Shown here in pieces: positions 1 to 8,889 of a stretch of DNA of 64,000 nucleotides. Both the position numbers and the translations under genes were made by a program. The DNA is taken from contig DASPMY010000013.1 in the NCBI GenBank assembly GCA_035626815.1, positions 47,316 to 111,315 on the forward strand. The letters run 5' to 3'. Source of the stretch: Croceibacterium_A sp035626815 (lineage in GTDB: Bacteria; Pseudomonadota; Alphaproteobacteria; Sphingomonadales; Sphingomonadaceae). The notes beneath the pieces are model-generated. The model saw nothing but the letters and a program-made list of their open reading frames with translations. It had not been told where the DNA came from and did not search any database. Positions within the stretch are counted from its first letter, which is position 1; each line of letters opens with the position of its first letter.

Positions 1-1253
1 ACCATGTCGATGTTGTTCGCCTGCGTGATGTTGCCGGCGTAGGTGACGTTGGCGGTGCCGCCGGTGATCGCGAAAGCCCCCAGCGACGTGCCGGTCAGCG
101 AACCGGTGCCGAGATCGAGCGTCCCGGAAACCGAGGTGAGGTTGACGTTGTTGGTGTTGCTCGAGGACGAGCTCGTCGAGACGAACCCGGTGCTGCCTGC
201 CGCGATGCTGCCGGTGTGCAAGTTGAGCGCCTGGCCGCTCGTGTTGAGGGTGACGTTATCGACGGTGAGCGCGCCGAAGCTGGTGCCGGTGATGCCGCCC
301 TCTGTGGCGTCGATGGTGCTGACGATGTTGAGGCCGGCGATCTCGTTGTTGCCGGTGCCTCCGCCCGCCAGCGTCACCGCGAATCCGTTGGTAGTGTTGG
401 TGATCGTCGAGCGCGTGCCGTCGTCGGCCAGGTGGTAGCCGCCGACGTCGAGGTCGGCGCCCTGGCCGATCAGGTGCTCGCCGGTTTCGAGGACCACCTG
501 GCCGCTGACGTCGCCCTGGACGTAGATGTAGTCGTTGGCGCCATCGACATTGGCCGCGCTGAACGCGGACATCGTGGCGTACGGATTGGCCGAGGTGCCG
601 GTTCCGGTGGCATCGCTGCCGTTGACGCTGTCGACGTACCACACCTGGTCGGTGATGGTGATCGTGACCGTGCCGGTGCTGGTGGTGTCGTCGGCATTGC
701 CGGCCACGCCGTCGATGCCCGCGTCGCGGATGGTGTAGGTGAAGGTATCGTCGACGGTGTCGCCCGCGGCGCTGACGTAGTTGAACGAGCCGTCGGTGAA
801 CACGTTGAACGTGCCCCCGTCGCGGCTGATGCCATTGGTCACGACATCGCACGTGAACCCGGTCACGTCGTCGCCGGCCAGCGCGCCCGGGCCGATCGTC
901 GTCGAGCCGACGTCGTTGGTCAGCAGGTTGCCGAGCGAGGTCACCACCGACGACGGGCCGGAGCCGATGTTGCCGCCGGCCCCGACCGCGGTTTCGCCCG
1001 CCTGGCCGACCCGCAGGACGGTGTTGCCGACGGCGGTGAACGAGTCGTTCATCGCGATCGGGGAGATGTTCATCAGCCCGGTCTCGGTCGAGCCGCCGAG
1101 CAGGTCGTTGAACACGACCGAGGTCGCGTCCTCGGTGCTGGTGTTGGTTATCGTGACGGTCGTCCGCAGGGTGTCGCCCGAGTCCGCGAAGCCGTCGAGG
1201 TCGACGTCGGTGTGGAGGTCGGTATCGCGATTCAACATGAAGCTAGCAGCCAT
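1..1253 (-). CDS. Giant Ig-like / beta-helix surface protein, N-terminal part (runs off left edge)
   Basis: The leftward frame is open from an ATG at 1253 to the window edge, so about 417 residues are visible and the C-terminus is missing. Residues about 20-60 look like a DUF11-type repeat (GDTLRTTVTITNTST). Residues about 65-200 resemble a cadherin/VCBS-like Ig domain, with a DDTFTYTI strand near 170. From about 205 (WYVDSVNGSDATG) the protein becomes a right-handed beta-helix with many Gly, Thr and Asn turns. There is no obvious Sec signal at the N-terminus, which fits a type I secretion substrate whose signal is C-terminal. It lies downstream of three co-directional collar proteins and a few kb from a complete type I exporter. 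The role as a surface adhesin is inferred. Confidence 0.75.
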   Translation of the reverse strand, partial: MAASFMLNRDTDLHTDVDLDGFADSGDTLRTTVTITNTSTEDATSVVFNDLLGGSTETGLMNISPIAMNDSFTAVGNTVLRVGQAGETAVGAGGNIGSGPSSVVTSLGNLLTNDVGSTTIGPGALAGDDVTGFTCDVVTNGISRDGGTFNVFTDGSFNYVSAAGDTVDDTFTYTIRDAGIDGVAGNADDTTSTGTVTITITDQVWYVDSVNGSDATGTGTSANPYATMSAFSAANVDGANDYIYVQGDVSGQVVLETGEHLIGQGADLDVGGYHLADDGTRSTITNTTNGFAVTLAGGGTGNNEIAGLNIVSTIDATEGGITGTSFGALTVDNVTLNTSGQALNLHTGSIAAGSTGFVSTSSSSSNTNNVNLTSVSGTLDLGTGSLTGTSLGAFAITGGTANVTYAGNITQANNIDM

Positions 1254-1399
1254 TGGTGACCCCCATGATCCGGCATTCGATCCGCCGCGCGAGCGGGGAT
1301 CTCAAAGATGCTGTGTTCGCACAATATGGGGCAGCCCGCCAGACCCTTAGGTGTCCGTGGCTGCCTTGTTTTCCGCTTTGCCGCAGCGAAGCGGGAAGC

Positions 1400-1912
1400 C
1401 TAGTTCCGCGCCGGGAACGCCCCCTGCAATGCGATGCAGATGTTGAGCGTGAGATAGGGCATCATGTTGTTGTGCGGCAGGCTGCCGCCGGCGATGCCGA
1501 GCGCTTGCGGCGCCGCCTGCTGGATAGCGCCGGGCGCGGCGTAGATCGCGTTGCCGGTGCCGAGCGCCAGCGCCGTCGGGTCCAGGTTATCGGCCGGCCT
1601 GACCGACTGGCTGAAGCTGTGGCTGTGGACCGGGATCTCAGACTGGAGCAAGGTGACGAACTCCGCCCCGCTTTGCTCGCCGAGGAAGCGTTGGCTCAGC
1701 CCCTGCCCCTGCCCCTGATGGACCGGGACGCTGCCCTGCAAGTCAGGCAGCGCGAACGTCGACTTGCCGTCGCCGCCGTAGAACGTGCCGAGCAGCGAGA
1801 ACAGCGCCGTGTTCTGCGAGATCGGCATCAATTGCCCGTTGCACTGCGCCCACCCGGTCGGGGCGAAGTTGAATCCGAAGATGCGGATCTCGGCGACGAA
1901 AGGTGCGGTCAT
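1400..1912 (-). CDS. Tail-collar domain protein (MdpB-like), paralogue 3 of the triad
   Basis: A 170-residue protein of the phage tail collar / microcystin-dependent protein family. Family hallmarks are visible: EIRIFGFNFAPTGWAQCNGQ near the N-terminus (residues about 8-27), LFSLLGTFYGGDG (about 38-50), a FALPDLQG segment (about 54-61), an HSHSF segment, and an ending FPARN. These domains trimerise into fibre tips in phages; the bacterial versions have no settled function. It is the last of three tandem copies, 9 nt after the previous one, and precedes the giant surface protein, so the four genes are probably one leftward operon. Function is not known from sequence. Confidence 0.85.
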   Translation of the reverse strand: MTAPFVAEIRIFGFNFAPTGWAQCNGQLMPISQNTALFSLLGTFYGGDGKSTFALPDLQGSVPVHQGQGQGLSQRFLGEQSGAEFVTLLQSEIPVHSHSFSQSVRPADNLDPTALALGTGNAIYAAPGAIQQAAPQALGIAGGSLPHNNMMPYLTLNICIALQGAFPARN

Positions 1913-1921
1913 GGAAAGCTC

Positions 1922-2422
1922 CTAGTTCGGCGACGGGAACAGGCCGAAGAGCGAGATGATGAAGCTGATCACGAGGAAGGGCTGCATGTTCTCGTGCGGC
2001 TGGCTGCCGCCGACCGGAGAGATGCTCTGCGGGGACAGCAGCTCGGGCGTGAACTCGGATGCGTAGGCTTCGGCCGGCGCGCGCCCGAGCACGCCGCCGG
2101 TGGCGCCCTTGACTGAGGCGGGGTCCGACGAGGCCACCGGAGCGTGGCTGTGGATCGGGATCTGCTGGGTGCTCAGGGTCACGCTCTCGGCCCCGCCCGC
2201 CTCGCCGACGATGTGGCCGTTCCCCGAATGCATCGCGACCCGGCTCTGCAGGTTGGGCAGGTTGAACGTTTCTTCCCCGTCGCCGCCGTAAGTCGTGCCG
2301 ATGACCTGGAACAGCGCGTCGTTCTCGCTGATCGGTATCGCCTGCCCGTCGCAGAACGCCCAGCCCGCCGGGGCGAAGCTGCCCGCGAACATTCGGATCT
2401 CACCAATGTACGGTGTCGTCAC
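1922..2422 (-). CDS. Tail-collar domain protein (MdpB-like), paralogue 2 of the triad
   Basis: A 166-residue tail-collar family protein. It carries GEIRMFAGSFAPAGWAFCDG at residues about 6-25, then GTTYGGDG and NLPNLQSRV, and ends FPSPN. It is clearly homologous to its two neighbours but diverged, especially in the central variable region between the HSH motif and the C-terminal PHENMQPFL block. The spacing to the upstream copy (10 nt) and the downstream copy (9 nt) argues for a single transcript. Retention of three diverged copies suggests a heteromeric assembly rather than simple redundancy, but that is inference. Confidence 0.85.
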   Translation of the reverse strand: MTTPYIGEIRMFAGSFAPAGWAFCDGQAIPISENDALFQVIGTTYGGDGEETFNLPNLQSRVAMHSGNGHIVGEAGGAESVTLSTQQIPIHSHAPVASSDPASVKGATGGVLGRAPAEAYASEFTPELLSPQSISPVGGSQPHENMQPFLVISFIISLFGLFPSPN

Positions 2423-2432
2423 GATGCGCTCC

Positions 2433-2936
2433 TTAATTTCGCGAGGGGAAGGCGCCGATGAGGCAGATGATGTAGTTGAGCACCAGGTAGGGCTGGTTGT
2501 TGAGGTGCGGCTGGCTGCCGCCGACGGTGCCGACGGTGCCAGGATCCATCGCGGTCAGCGAGGTCGGCGGCCGGTATAGATCGAGCGCGGCGGTGGCGAG
2601 CACGACGCCGGAAGAGGGCGTATCGTCGGTGGCGTTCGCCGTCGTGACGTTCAGGAAATGGGTGTGCGCGGGCATCTCGCTCTGCGTCACCGTGTGCGCT
2701 TCCTCGCCGCCGGCCTGCCCCTGGATGAAGCCGGAGCCCACATGGATCGGCACGCGACCGCGCAAGTCGGGCAGCGCGAAGTTGGTCTGGCCGTTGCCGC
2801 CGTACATCGTGCCGAGCAGCGAGAACAGCGGCTGGTTCTGGTTGATCGGCAGCAGCTGGCCGTTGCACAGTGCCCAGTTTCTCGGGGCGAAGCTGTAGGG
2901 AACGATCTTCAGTTCACCAAGAAACGGCGTGCCCAT
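2433..2936 (-). CDS. Tail-collar domain protein (MdpB-like), paralogue 1 of the triad
   Basis: A 167-residue tail-collar family protein and the first gene of the leftward operon. The ATG at 2936 is preceded by GGGAGGG, a strong Shine-Dalgarno. Motifs are GELKIVPYSFAPRNWALCNG (residues about 7-26), LFSLLGTMYGGNGQTNFALP, an AHTHF segment and the C-terminal FPSRN. It is divergent from the DUF6916-like gene at 3102, with about 165 nt between them that must hold both promoters. Family assignment is secure. Whether these proteins decorate the secreted giant protein is not shown by sequence. Confidence 0.85.
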   Translation of the reverse strand: MGTPFLGELKIVPYSFAPRNWALCNGQLLPINQNQPLFSLLGTMYGGNGQTNFALPDLRGRVPIHVGSGFIQGQAGGEEAHTVTQSEMPAHTHFLNVTTANATDDTPSSGVVLATAALDLYRPPTSLTAMDPGTVGTVGGSQPHLNNQPYLVLNYIICLIGAFPSRN

Positions 2937-3101
2937 CTTGCCCTCCCCCTTGCCAGTGCCTTGCCTATGCCAAAGATCCGGCGAGGGCCAGCCTTTTTCG
3001 TGCTGGGCGGCGACACAAAAATAAACTGGCGACGAGCCGCGCGATGCGCATTATGGTGGCCGTCCGCGGGCGAGTTCCGCGCCGAATGAGGGGGTAGAGC
3101 G

Positions 3102-3536
3102 ATGGTTGGCATCCTGGGCCTGTTTTCACGCCGCAACATGCTTCTCGGGCTGGGCGGCGCCGCCGCCGCCGGCGCGGTCACCGCGCAACCTTCTGGCGGG
3201 GCGAGCTATTTCGCCCGGCTGCTGCGCCCTTCCGCCGGCCGCGCCAACGGCTCGCTCAAGAACGGCAGCTACGCGGACTGGTCGGCCCAGGTCGGCTCGA
3301 GCTTCACCGCGCATACCGGCCACGTGCTCAAGCTGGCCGACGTGCAGGCCTTTCCCAAGCGCGGCGCGCGGCCGGCCGGCGGGCGCGAGCAGGCGTTCGT
3401 CGCCCGGTTCGACGTCGTCCGCGGCGCTTCGCTGCCCGAGGCGATCTATCGAGTCGCGCACCCGCGCGGCGGCACTTTCGAGCTGCTCCTGAGCAATGCC
3501 GACAAGCCGCTGAAGATGCTGGCGGTCCTCAACTGA
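3102..3536 (+). CDS. Tat-exported DUF6916-like protein
   Basis: A 144-residue protein with an N-terminal twin-arginine-type signal (SRRNMLLGLGGAAAAGAV, residues about 9-26). The body resembles the small DUF6916 domain: a conserved F-x-A-H-x-G-x-x-L-K-L start, a central region ending F-D-V-V-R-G, then YRVAHPRGGTFELLL and a final block. The same domain, without a signal, is encoded at 4044-4325. Genes with this domain tend to accompany tail-collar proteins, as here. Function is unknown. The presence of a signal on one copy and not the other suggests work on two sides of the inner membrane. Confidence 0.65.
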   Translation: MVGILGLFSRRNMLLGLGGAAAAGAVTAQPSGGASYFARLLRPSAGRANGSLKNGSYADWSAQVGSSFTAHTGHVLKLADVQAFPKRGARPAGGREQAFVARFDVVRGASLPEAIYRVAHPRGGTFELLLSNADKPLKMLAVLN

Positions 3537-3552
3537 GCTTCCCCGCAGGGGC

Positions 3553-4047
3553 ATGCCGCCGCCGCTCCGCGCCGCCGCCGAATTCGGAATCGCCTATCGG
3601 CCGATGACCGACGCCGACCTGCCGTTCGCGGCGGAGCTCTACGCCTCGACCCGCCGCGAGGAAGTCGCCGCGACGGGCTGGCCGGCGGAGATGCAGGAGG
3701 CCTTCCTCGCCCAGCAGCACGAAGCGCAGCACAGCCACTACACGATCCACTTTGCCGACGCCGAGTGGCTGATCGTCGAGCGGTCCGGCGAAGCGGTCGG
3801 CCGGCTCTATCTGCGCGACGAGCCCGGGCAGTTGCACATCGTCGACATCTCGCTCCTGCCCGGCAGCCGCGGACAGGGGATCGGCGGCGCGATCCTGCGC
3901 GACGTGCTCGACCAGGCGCGCGCGAGCGGCAAGGACGTCGCCATCCACGTCGAGAAGTTCAATCCGGCGCGGCGCCTCTACGCTCGGCTGGGCTTCGAGA
4001 TCGCCGAGGAATCCGGCGTCTACGACCTGATGCGCGCGCGGCCCTAG
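3553..4047 (+). CDS. GNAT family N-acetyltransferase
   Basis: A 164-residue GNAT protein. The acetyl-CoA binding motif A is visible as ISLLPGSRGQGIGGAILRDV (residues about 98-117), and the C-terminal N-x-x-ARRLYARLGF motif B is present. The N-terminal YRPMTDADLPFAAELYASTR is typical of the family; the true start may be a few codons downstream of the ATG at 3553. It lies 16 nt after the DUF6916-like gene and ends in a convergent overlap with the next gene, sharing the palindrome CTAG. The substrate is unknown; modification of a protein of this surface locus is a guess. Confidence 0.85.
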   Translation: MPPPLRAAAEFGIAYRPMTDADLPFAAELYASTRREEVAATGWPAEMQEAFLAQQHEAQHSHYTIHFADAEWLIVERSGEAVGRLYLRDEPGQLHIVDISLLPGSRGQGIGGAILRDVLDQARASGKDVAIHVEKFNPARRLYARLGFEIAEESGVYDLMRARP

Positions 4048-4325
4048 AAGAAGATCGCCTCGTACTGCGTGCCGGCGGCGTCCTGGCCGACCGGCACGAT
4101 GAAGATGTCGTAGCTCTGCTCGCGGTGGCGCAGCGAATAGGTCGCCTGCTTGAGGATCGGGTCGACCGGGCCACGGAAGACCAGGCGGAAAGCGCCGCCT
4201 GCGCGCGGCGAGGGCGGCAGCTCGCCAACCGTCTCGAGCACCAGCTCGATCTCGACGTCACCGGAGGCGGTGCGGAAGACCGTGCCTTCCCGGCCGGCGA
4301 AATCGTCCTTCGTCAGTGGCTGCAT
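4044..4325 (-). CDS. DUF6916-like cytoplasmic protein
   Basis: A 93-residue protein with the same domain as the gene at 3102 but no signal peptide: an FAGREGTVFRT start, FRLVFRGP, YSLRHREQSYDIFIVPVG and a C-terminal YEAIFF. An in-frame TTG at 4340 would extend it by five residues, but the ATG at 4325 is preceded by GGGAG at good spacing and is chosen here. Its stop codon overlaps the stop of the GNAT gene on the other strand. Its likely association with the collar-protein locus is by position only. Confidence 0.7.
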   Translation of the reverse strand: MQPLTKDDFAGREGTVFRTASGDVEIELVLETVGELPPSPRAGGAFRLVFRGPVDPILKQATYSLRHREQSYDIFIVPVGQDAAGTQYEAIFF

Positions 4326-4473
4326 GATGGCTCCCGGCAATGCGTTCTGGCGGATGAGCGCGCGACCCTAGTGGCGCGGGCGCAGCCTGACAACTCGCGG
4401 GCGCGAAGGCGAAATCGCTTTGCCGGTCGGCGGCGCGCGGGTAAGCCGCTCGCGGGATTCGGATTGGGTCGGG

Positions 4474-5871
4474 GTGATTTCGCGAGCGGTTCTACTGACG
4501 GCATGTTGCTTGCTCCCGGCTGCCTCGGCGGCCTGGGGGCAGGACGCGTTGCCGGCGCCGGCCGAACGGCCGATGGACATCGACCTGTCGCGCGATCCGA
4601 TCCTCGCCCTCGGCCGCGAGGAGGGCGATTTCGAGACCTTCCGCCAGCTCATCGCCGATGCCGTCGCCCGCCACCCGGCGCGCTCCGAGGCGCTGGCGCT
4701 GGAGGACGAGGCCGACGCCCTCGTCGACCAGGCGCGCGAGGCGCGCATGCCCTCGCTCGACGCCACGGTCACCTCCTACCGCGTGCTCTCGCGCGAGTTC
4801 TCGAACGATCCCGAGAACATCGTCGAGCGCTCGCGCCCCGAGCAGCGAACCGACGCGTTGGTCCAGCTCAATCAGACGATCTTCGATTTCGGCGCCAGCG
4901 CGAGCCGCGTGTCGGCCGCCGGGGCGCGGCTGCGGGCCGCATCGGCCGATCTCGAAGGCACCGCCGACCGCGTCGCGCTCAACGCCATCGCCGCGTGGCA
5001 GGACGTGTTCGGCTACCGCGCGCTCGTCCTGCTCACCGAGAGCTTCCTCGCCAGCGAGATGGACCTGCGCGCGTCGGTCGAGGAACGCATCCGCCAGGGC
5101 GTATCGGCCGAGGGCGACCTCGCCCGCGCCGACAGCTACATCGCCCAGACCGAGACCCGGCTGGCGCGCTTCCGCCGCCTGCAGGCCAACGCCGAGGCGC
5201 GCTTCGCCACGCTGACCGGAGCCCCGCCGCCGCCGGGGCTGAGCCGCGCCCCGGCCCCCGGCGGCGCGCTGGCCAGCGAGGAAGGCGCCATCGCCGCCTC
5301 GCAGACCACTCCGTCGGTCCGCAGCGCCGAGGCGAGCGCACAAGCGGCCCGGCAGGAAGCCTCGGCCGCCCGTTCCGACCAGCTTCCGCAACTGAGCGGC
5401 GGGTTCGACGCGGGCCGCTACGGCGTGTTCGAGAACGAGCGCGACTACGACATCCGCGGCCGGCTGACGCTGCGCATGCGGCTGTTCGGCGCGCGCGATC
5501 CGTGGCCGACGCAATACGCGGCGCGGGCGCGGGCGGCCGGCGCGCGCGCCGACCGGGTGCGCGAGGAAGCCGCCCGCGACGCCGAGATCGCCTGGGCCGA
5601 TGTGCAGGCGCTGCAGCAGCAGCTGGCGGCGCTGGAGAGCGCCTATGCCGCCAGCCGCCGCTCGCGCGACGTCATCCTGCAGCGGTTCCAGGCGGCGCGC
5701 GGCACGCTGTTCGACGTGGTCCAGGCGGAAGAAGCATACTTTGAGAGCGCCACGTCCTATGTCGAGGCGCTGATCGAGCTCGACACCGCGCGCTATGTCC
5801 TGCTGTCGCGTACCGGCCAGCTGCTCGACCGGCTGGAGATCGACGACTACGCCCGGGAGTGGCAGGGATGA
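4474..5871 (+). CDS. TolC-family outer membrane channel of a type I secretion system
   Basis: An outer membrane efflux protein. The GTG at 4474 gives a clean Sec signal (ISRAVLLTACCLLPAASA) and is preferred to the TTG at 4420. The mature part shows the TolC duplicate architecture of two long helical halves: the first contains VQLNQTIFDFGASASRVSAA, and the second has the TLFDVVQAEEAYFESATSYV segment near the C-terminus. It would form the trimeric duct across the periplasm and outer membrane. It is the first of three genes (tolC, ABC exporter, hlyD) with a 4-nt overlap and then a 4-nt gap, so this is an intact export operon. Confidence 0.9.
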   Translation: MISRAVLLTACCLLPAASAAWGQDALPAPAERPMDIDLSRDPILALGREEGDFETFRQLIADAVARHPARSEALALEDEADALVDQAREARMPSLDATVTSYRVLSREFSNDPENIVERSRPEQRTDALVQLNQTIFDFGASASRVSAAGARLRAASADLEGTADRVALNAIAAWQDVFGYRALVLLTESFLASEMDLRASVEERIRQGVSAEGDLARADSYIAQTETRLARFRRLQANAEARFATLTGAPPPPGLSRAPAPGGALASEEGAIAASQTTPSVRSAEASAQAARQEASAARSDQLPQLSGGFDAGRYGVFENERDYDIRGRLTLRMRLFGARDPWPTQYAARARAAGARADRVREEAARDAEIAWADVQALQQQLAALESAYAASRRSRDVILQRFQAARGTLFDVVQAEEAYFESATSYVEALIELDTARYVLLSRTGQLLDRLEIDDYAREWQG

Positions 5872-7592
5872 AAGCCGAAGACCTGATCAAGATCCCGCGC
5901 CCGCGCTTCGCCGAGTGGCTCGCCGAGCCGATGCGGCGCAACTGGAACACTTACATGCAGGTCGCCGTCGCGGCGGTGTTCATCAACCTGTTCGGGCTGG
6001 TCACCTCGCTGTTCACGATGACCATCTACGACCGCGTGCTGCCGAACAACGCGACCTCGTCGCTGATCGCGCTGTCGATCGGCTTCGGCATCGTCGTGCT
6101 GTTCGATTTCGCGCTGAAGATCCTGCGGGCCTATTTCCTCGATCATGCCGGCGCGCAGATCGACCAGGAAATCGGCGAGCGCGTGTTCGCCCGGCTGCTG
6201 TCGATGCGGCTCGAGCTGAAGAAGGGCTCGACCGGGGCGATCACCGGGATGATGCGCGAGCTCGAGGCCCTGCGCGACTTTTTCGCCTCGGCCACCGTCA
6301 CCGCGCTGGTCGACGTGCCGTTCATTTTCCTCACCCTCGCGGTGGTCGCGCTGATCGGCGGCCCGGTGGTGCTGGTCCCGGCGCTGATGGTGCCGCTGGT
6401 GATCCTCGTCGGCTGGCTGACCCATCCGGCGATGCAGCGTCTCGCGGCGCGGTCGATGGGCGAAGGGCTCGTCAAGCAGTCGGTGCTGGTCGAGGCGGTC
6501 GGCGGGCTCGAGACGGTCAAGACCACCGGCGCCGGGCCGATGCTGGCCAACCGCTGGTCGCGCGCCGTGCAGCAGCACTCCGACAGCTCGCTGCGGCAAC
6601 GCCTGGTCGCCTCGCTGGGGATGACGTTCGCCAGCTCGGCGTCGATGATCTCGTACGCCGGCGTGGTCATCGTCGGGGTCGAGCGCATCGCCTCGAACTC
6701 GCTGACGATGGGCGGACTGATCGCCTGCTCGATCCTCGCCGGGCGGGCGATCGCGCCGCTGTCGCAGATCTCGCAGATCCTCACCCGGCTAACCTCGACG
6801 CGGACCGCCTATCGCCAGATCAACGCGATGATGGAGCAGCCGACCGAGGGGCCCGAAGGCGAGGCGCTGAGCCTGCGCGGCGTCAAGGGACTGATCGAGG
6901 TCAAGAACCTCAGCTTCCGCTATCCGGGACAGGCGGAGAAGGCGCTCGACGGCGTTTCGCTGACGATCCGCCCGGGCGAGCACGTCGCGCTGCTCGGCCG
7001 GGTCGGCTCGGGCAAGTCGACGCTCGCACGGCTGGTGATCGGGCTCTATCCGCCCGAGGAAGGGCTGATCCTGGTCGACGGGACCGACATCCGCCAGCTC
7101 GACCCCGCAACGCTGCGCAGCCAGGTCGGCGCCGTGATGCAGGACAGCGTGCTGTTCACCGGATCGGTGCGCGAGAACGTCGCGCTCGAACGGCCGGAGG
7201 TCGACGATGAGGAGCTGCTGCGGGCGTGCGGGATTTCCGGGACGCATCAGTTCCTCGGGCAGATCGCCAACGGCTACGACTTGCGCCTGGCGGACCGCGG
7301 CGAAGGCCTTTCGGGCGGCCAGCGCCAGTCGATCGCCCTGGCGCGGGCGCTGGCCGGACGCCCGCCGATCCTGATCATGGACGAGCCGTCGAGCGCGATG
7401 GACGATCAGACCGAAGGCGCGCTGCTCCAGCGGCTGCAGGACGAGCTGAAGGACCGCACGCTGGTGCTCATTACCCACCGACTGCCGTTGCTGCGTCTGG
7501 TCGACCGGATCGTCGTGCTCGACAAGGGCCGCGTCGTCGCCGACGGGCCGCGCGACACCGTGCTGAAGCAGCTCACCCGGAAGGCGGCCTGA
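5868..7592 (+). CDS. Type I secretion ABC exporter (permease-ATPase)
   Basis: A 574-residue fused transmembrane-ATPase half-transporter. The start is the ATG that overlaps the tolC stop as ATGA. The N-terminal 300 residues hold the six-helix export domain. The nucleotide-binding domain has Walker A GRVGSGKST (about residue 377), signature LSGGQRQ (about 480) and Walker B ILIMDEP (about 500). The complete C39-like domain seen on RTX exporters of about 700 residues is missing, although the NTYMQVAVAAVFINLFGLV opening of the membrane domain resembles the LapB/LssB group. It is expected to drive unfolded substrates through HlyD and TolC. Candidate substrates are the proteins at 1-1253 and 35064-39284. 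Confidence 0.92.
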   Translation: MKAEDLIKIPRPRFAEWLAEPMRRNWNTYMQVAVAAVFINLFGLVTSLFTMTIYDRVLPNNATSSLIALSIGFGIVVLFDFALKILRAYFLDHAGAQIDQEIGERVFARLLSMRLELKKGSTGAITGMMRELEALRDFFASATVTALVDVPFIFLTLAVVALIGGPVVLVPALMVPLVILVGWLTHPAMQRLAARSMGEGLVKQSVLVEAVGGLETVKTTGAGPMLANRWSRAVQQHSDSSLRQRLVASLGMTFASSASMISYAGVVIVGVERIASNSLTMGGLIACSILAGRAIAPLSQISQILTRLTSTRTAYRQINAMMEQPTEGPEGEALSLRGVKGLIEVKNLSFRYPGQAEKALDGVSLTIRPGEHVALLGRVGSGKSTLARLVIGLYPPEEGLILVDGTDIRQLDPATLRSQVGAVMQDSVLFTGSVRENVALERPEVDDEELLRACGISGTHQFLGQIANGYDLRLADRGEGLSGGQRQSIALARALAGRPPILIMDEPSSAMDDQTEGALLQRLQDELKDRTLVLITHRLPLLRLVDRIVVLDKGRVVADGPRDTVLKQLTRKAA

Positions 7593-7596
7593 CACC

Positions 7597-8889
7597 GTGG
7601 ATCTCGAAGACTTCGCAACAGCGGTGAAACCGCGCAAGGCATCGACCATCCTGCTGTGGCTGCTGGCGGCATTCGTAGTGATCTTCATCGTCTGGGCCGC
7701 GTTCGCCGAGCTCGAGCGGACGGTCCGCGGCGGCGGACGGGTCATTCCCAGCTCGCAGCTGCAGGTCGTCTCGGTCCTCGAAGGCGGGATCCTCCAGGAA
7801 ATCCTCGTCAAGCAGGGCGAGATGGTCGCCGCCGGCCAGGCGCTGATCCGCCTCGACCCGACCGAGAGCGGCGGCGAGTACGGCAGCGGCGAGGCGTCGC
7901 TGGCGGCGCTGCAGGCCAAGATCGCTCGGCTGCAGGCCGAGGTGAGCGGCGGCTCGCCGGCATTCCCGGCGGCGCGCACCGCCGCAGCCGCCGAGCAGAT
8001 CGCGATCGAGCGCGCGCTCTACGGCTCCCGCGTGGCCGACCTCGCCAGCATGACCCGCGCGGCGCAGGCGCGAGTGACGCAATCGCAACGCGCGGTTACC
8101 GAGGCCGAAGCCGCCTATCGCGCGCGGGCGGCGGCACGCGACGCGCGCGTCGAGGAAGCCAACATCATTCGCCCGCTGGTCGAGCGCGGGATCGAGCCGC
8201 GGCTCAGCCTGACGCAGGCCGAAAGCGCGGCGGCGATCGCCGCGAGCGAGGCGGCTGCGGCCGCCGCCGCCATTTCCCGCGCCGAGGCCGGAGTGGCCGA
8301 AGCGCAGGCGACGCTGGCGCGGACGCGGCAGGACTGGCGCTCGCAGGCCGCGAACGAGCTCGCCGCCGCGCAGGCGGAGATGGCCGCGCGGCGCAGCATG
8401 TTGCCCGCGCTCGCCGAGCGGCGGGACCGGACCGTGGTCCGGGCGCCGCTGCCGGGCCGCGTCAACCGGGTGCTCGTCACCACCGTCGGCAGCGCCGTGG
8501 CGCCCGGTGCTCCGGTGGCGGAGATCGTGCCGAGCGACGAGAACCTGCTGGTCGAGGCACGGGTGCGACCGCAGGACATCGCCTTCGTCCGCATCGGCCA
8601 GCGCGCCCGGGTCGAGATAACGGCCTACGAATCGTCGGTCTATGGCCAGCTCGATGCTAGGGTCGTGTCGATATCGCCCGACGCCGTGCCCGACCCTCAG
8701 ACGGGCGAGACGTTCTACCACGTGCGGGTCCAGACGCTCGAGGACGCATTGCATGACGCGCAGCAACGCGAGCTGCCGATCGGCCCCGGGATGGTCGCCA
8801 ACGTCAGCCTGATCGGCGACACGCGCACCGTGCTCGAGTACCTGCTGACCCCGATCAGCAAGCTGCGCGAGACCGCCTTCCGCGAGTGA
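7597..8889 (+). CDS. HlyD-family periplasmic adaptor of the type I secretion system
   Basis: A 430-residue membrane fusion protein starting with GTG 4 nt after the exporter stop. A single N-terminal membrane helix (STILLWLLAAFVVIFIVWAA, residues about 16-35) is followed by a lipoyl-like strand set (VSVLEGGILQEILVKQGEMV), a long alpha-helical hairpin rich in Ala, Arg and Glu (about 115-270), and a second lipoyl half (VRAPLPGRVNRVLVTTVG). This is the standard HlyD/LapC layout linking exporter and outer-membrane channel. The operon appears to end here. Confidence 0.92.
   Translation: MDLEDFATAVKPRKASTILLWLLAAFVVIFIVWAAFAELERTVRGGGRVIPSSQLQVVSVLEGGILQEILVKQGEMVAAGQALIRLDPTESGGEYGSGEASLAALQAKIARLQAEVSGGSPAFPAARTAAAAEQIAIERALYGSRVADLASMTRAAQARVTQSQRAVTEAEAAYRARAAARDARVEEANIIRPLVERGIEPRLSLTQAESAAAIAASEAAAAAAAISRAEAGVAEAQATLARTRQDWRSQAANELAAAQAEMAARRSMLPALAERRDRTVVRAPLPGRVNRVLVTTVGSAVAPGAPVAEIVPSDENLLVEARVRPQDIAFVRIGQRARVEITAYESSVYGQLDARVVSISPDAVPDPQTGETFYHVRVQTLEDALHDAQQRELPIGPGMVANVSLIGDTRTVLEYLLTPISKLRETAFRE

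Noticed and set aside
216..1259. Rightward open frame over the giant protein
   Set aside because: Gly/Ala/Arg/Val-rich antisense frame without a ribosome binding site; the leftward frame has domain motifs.
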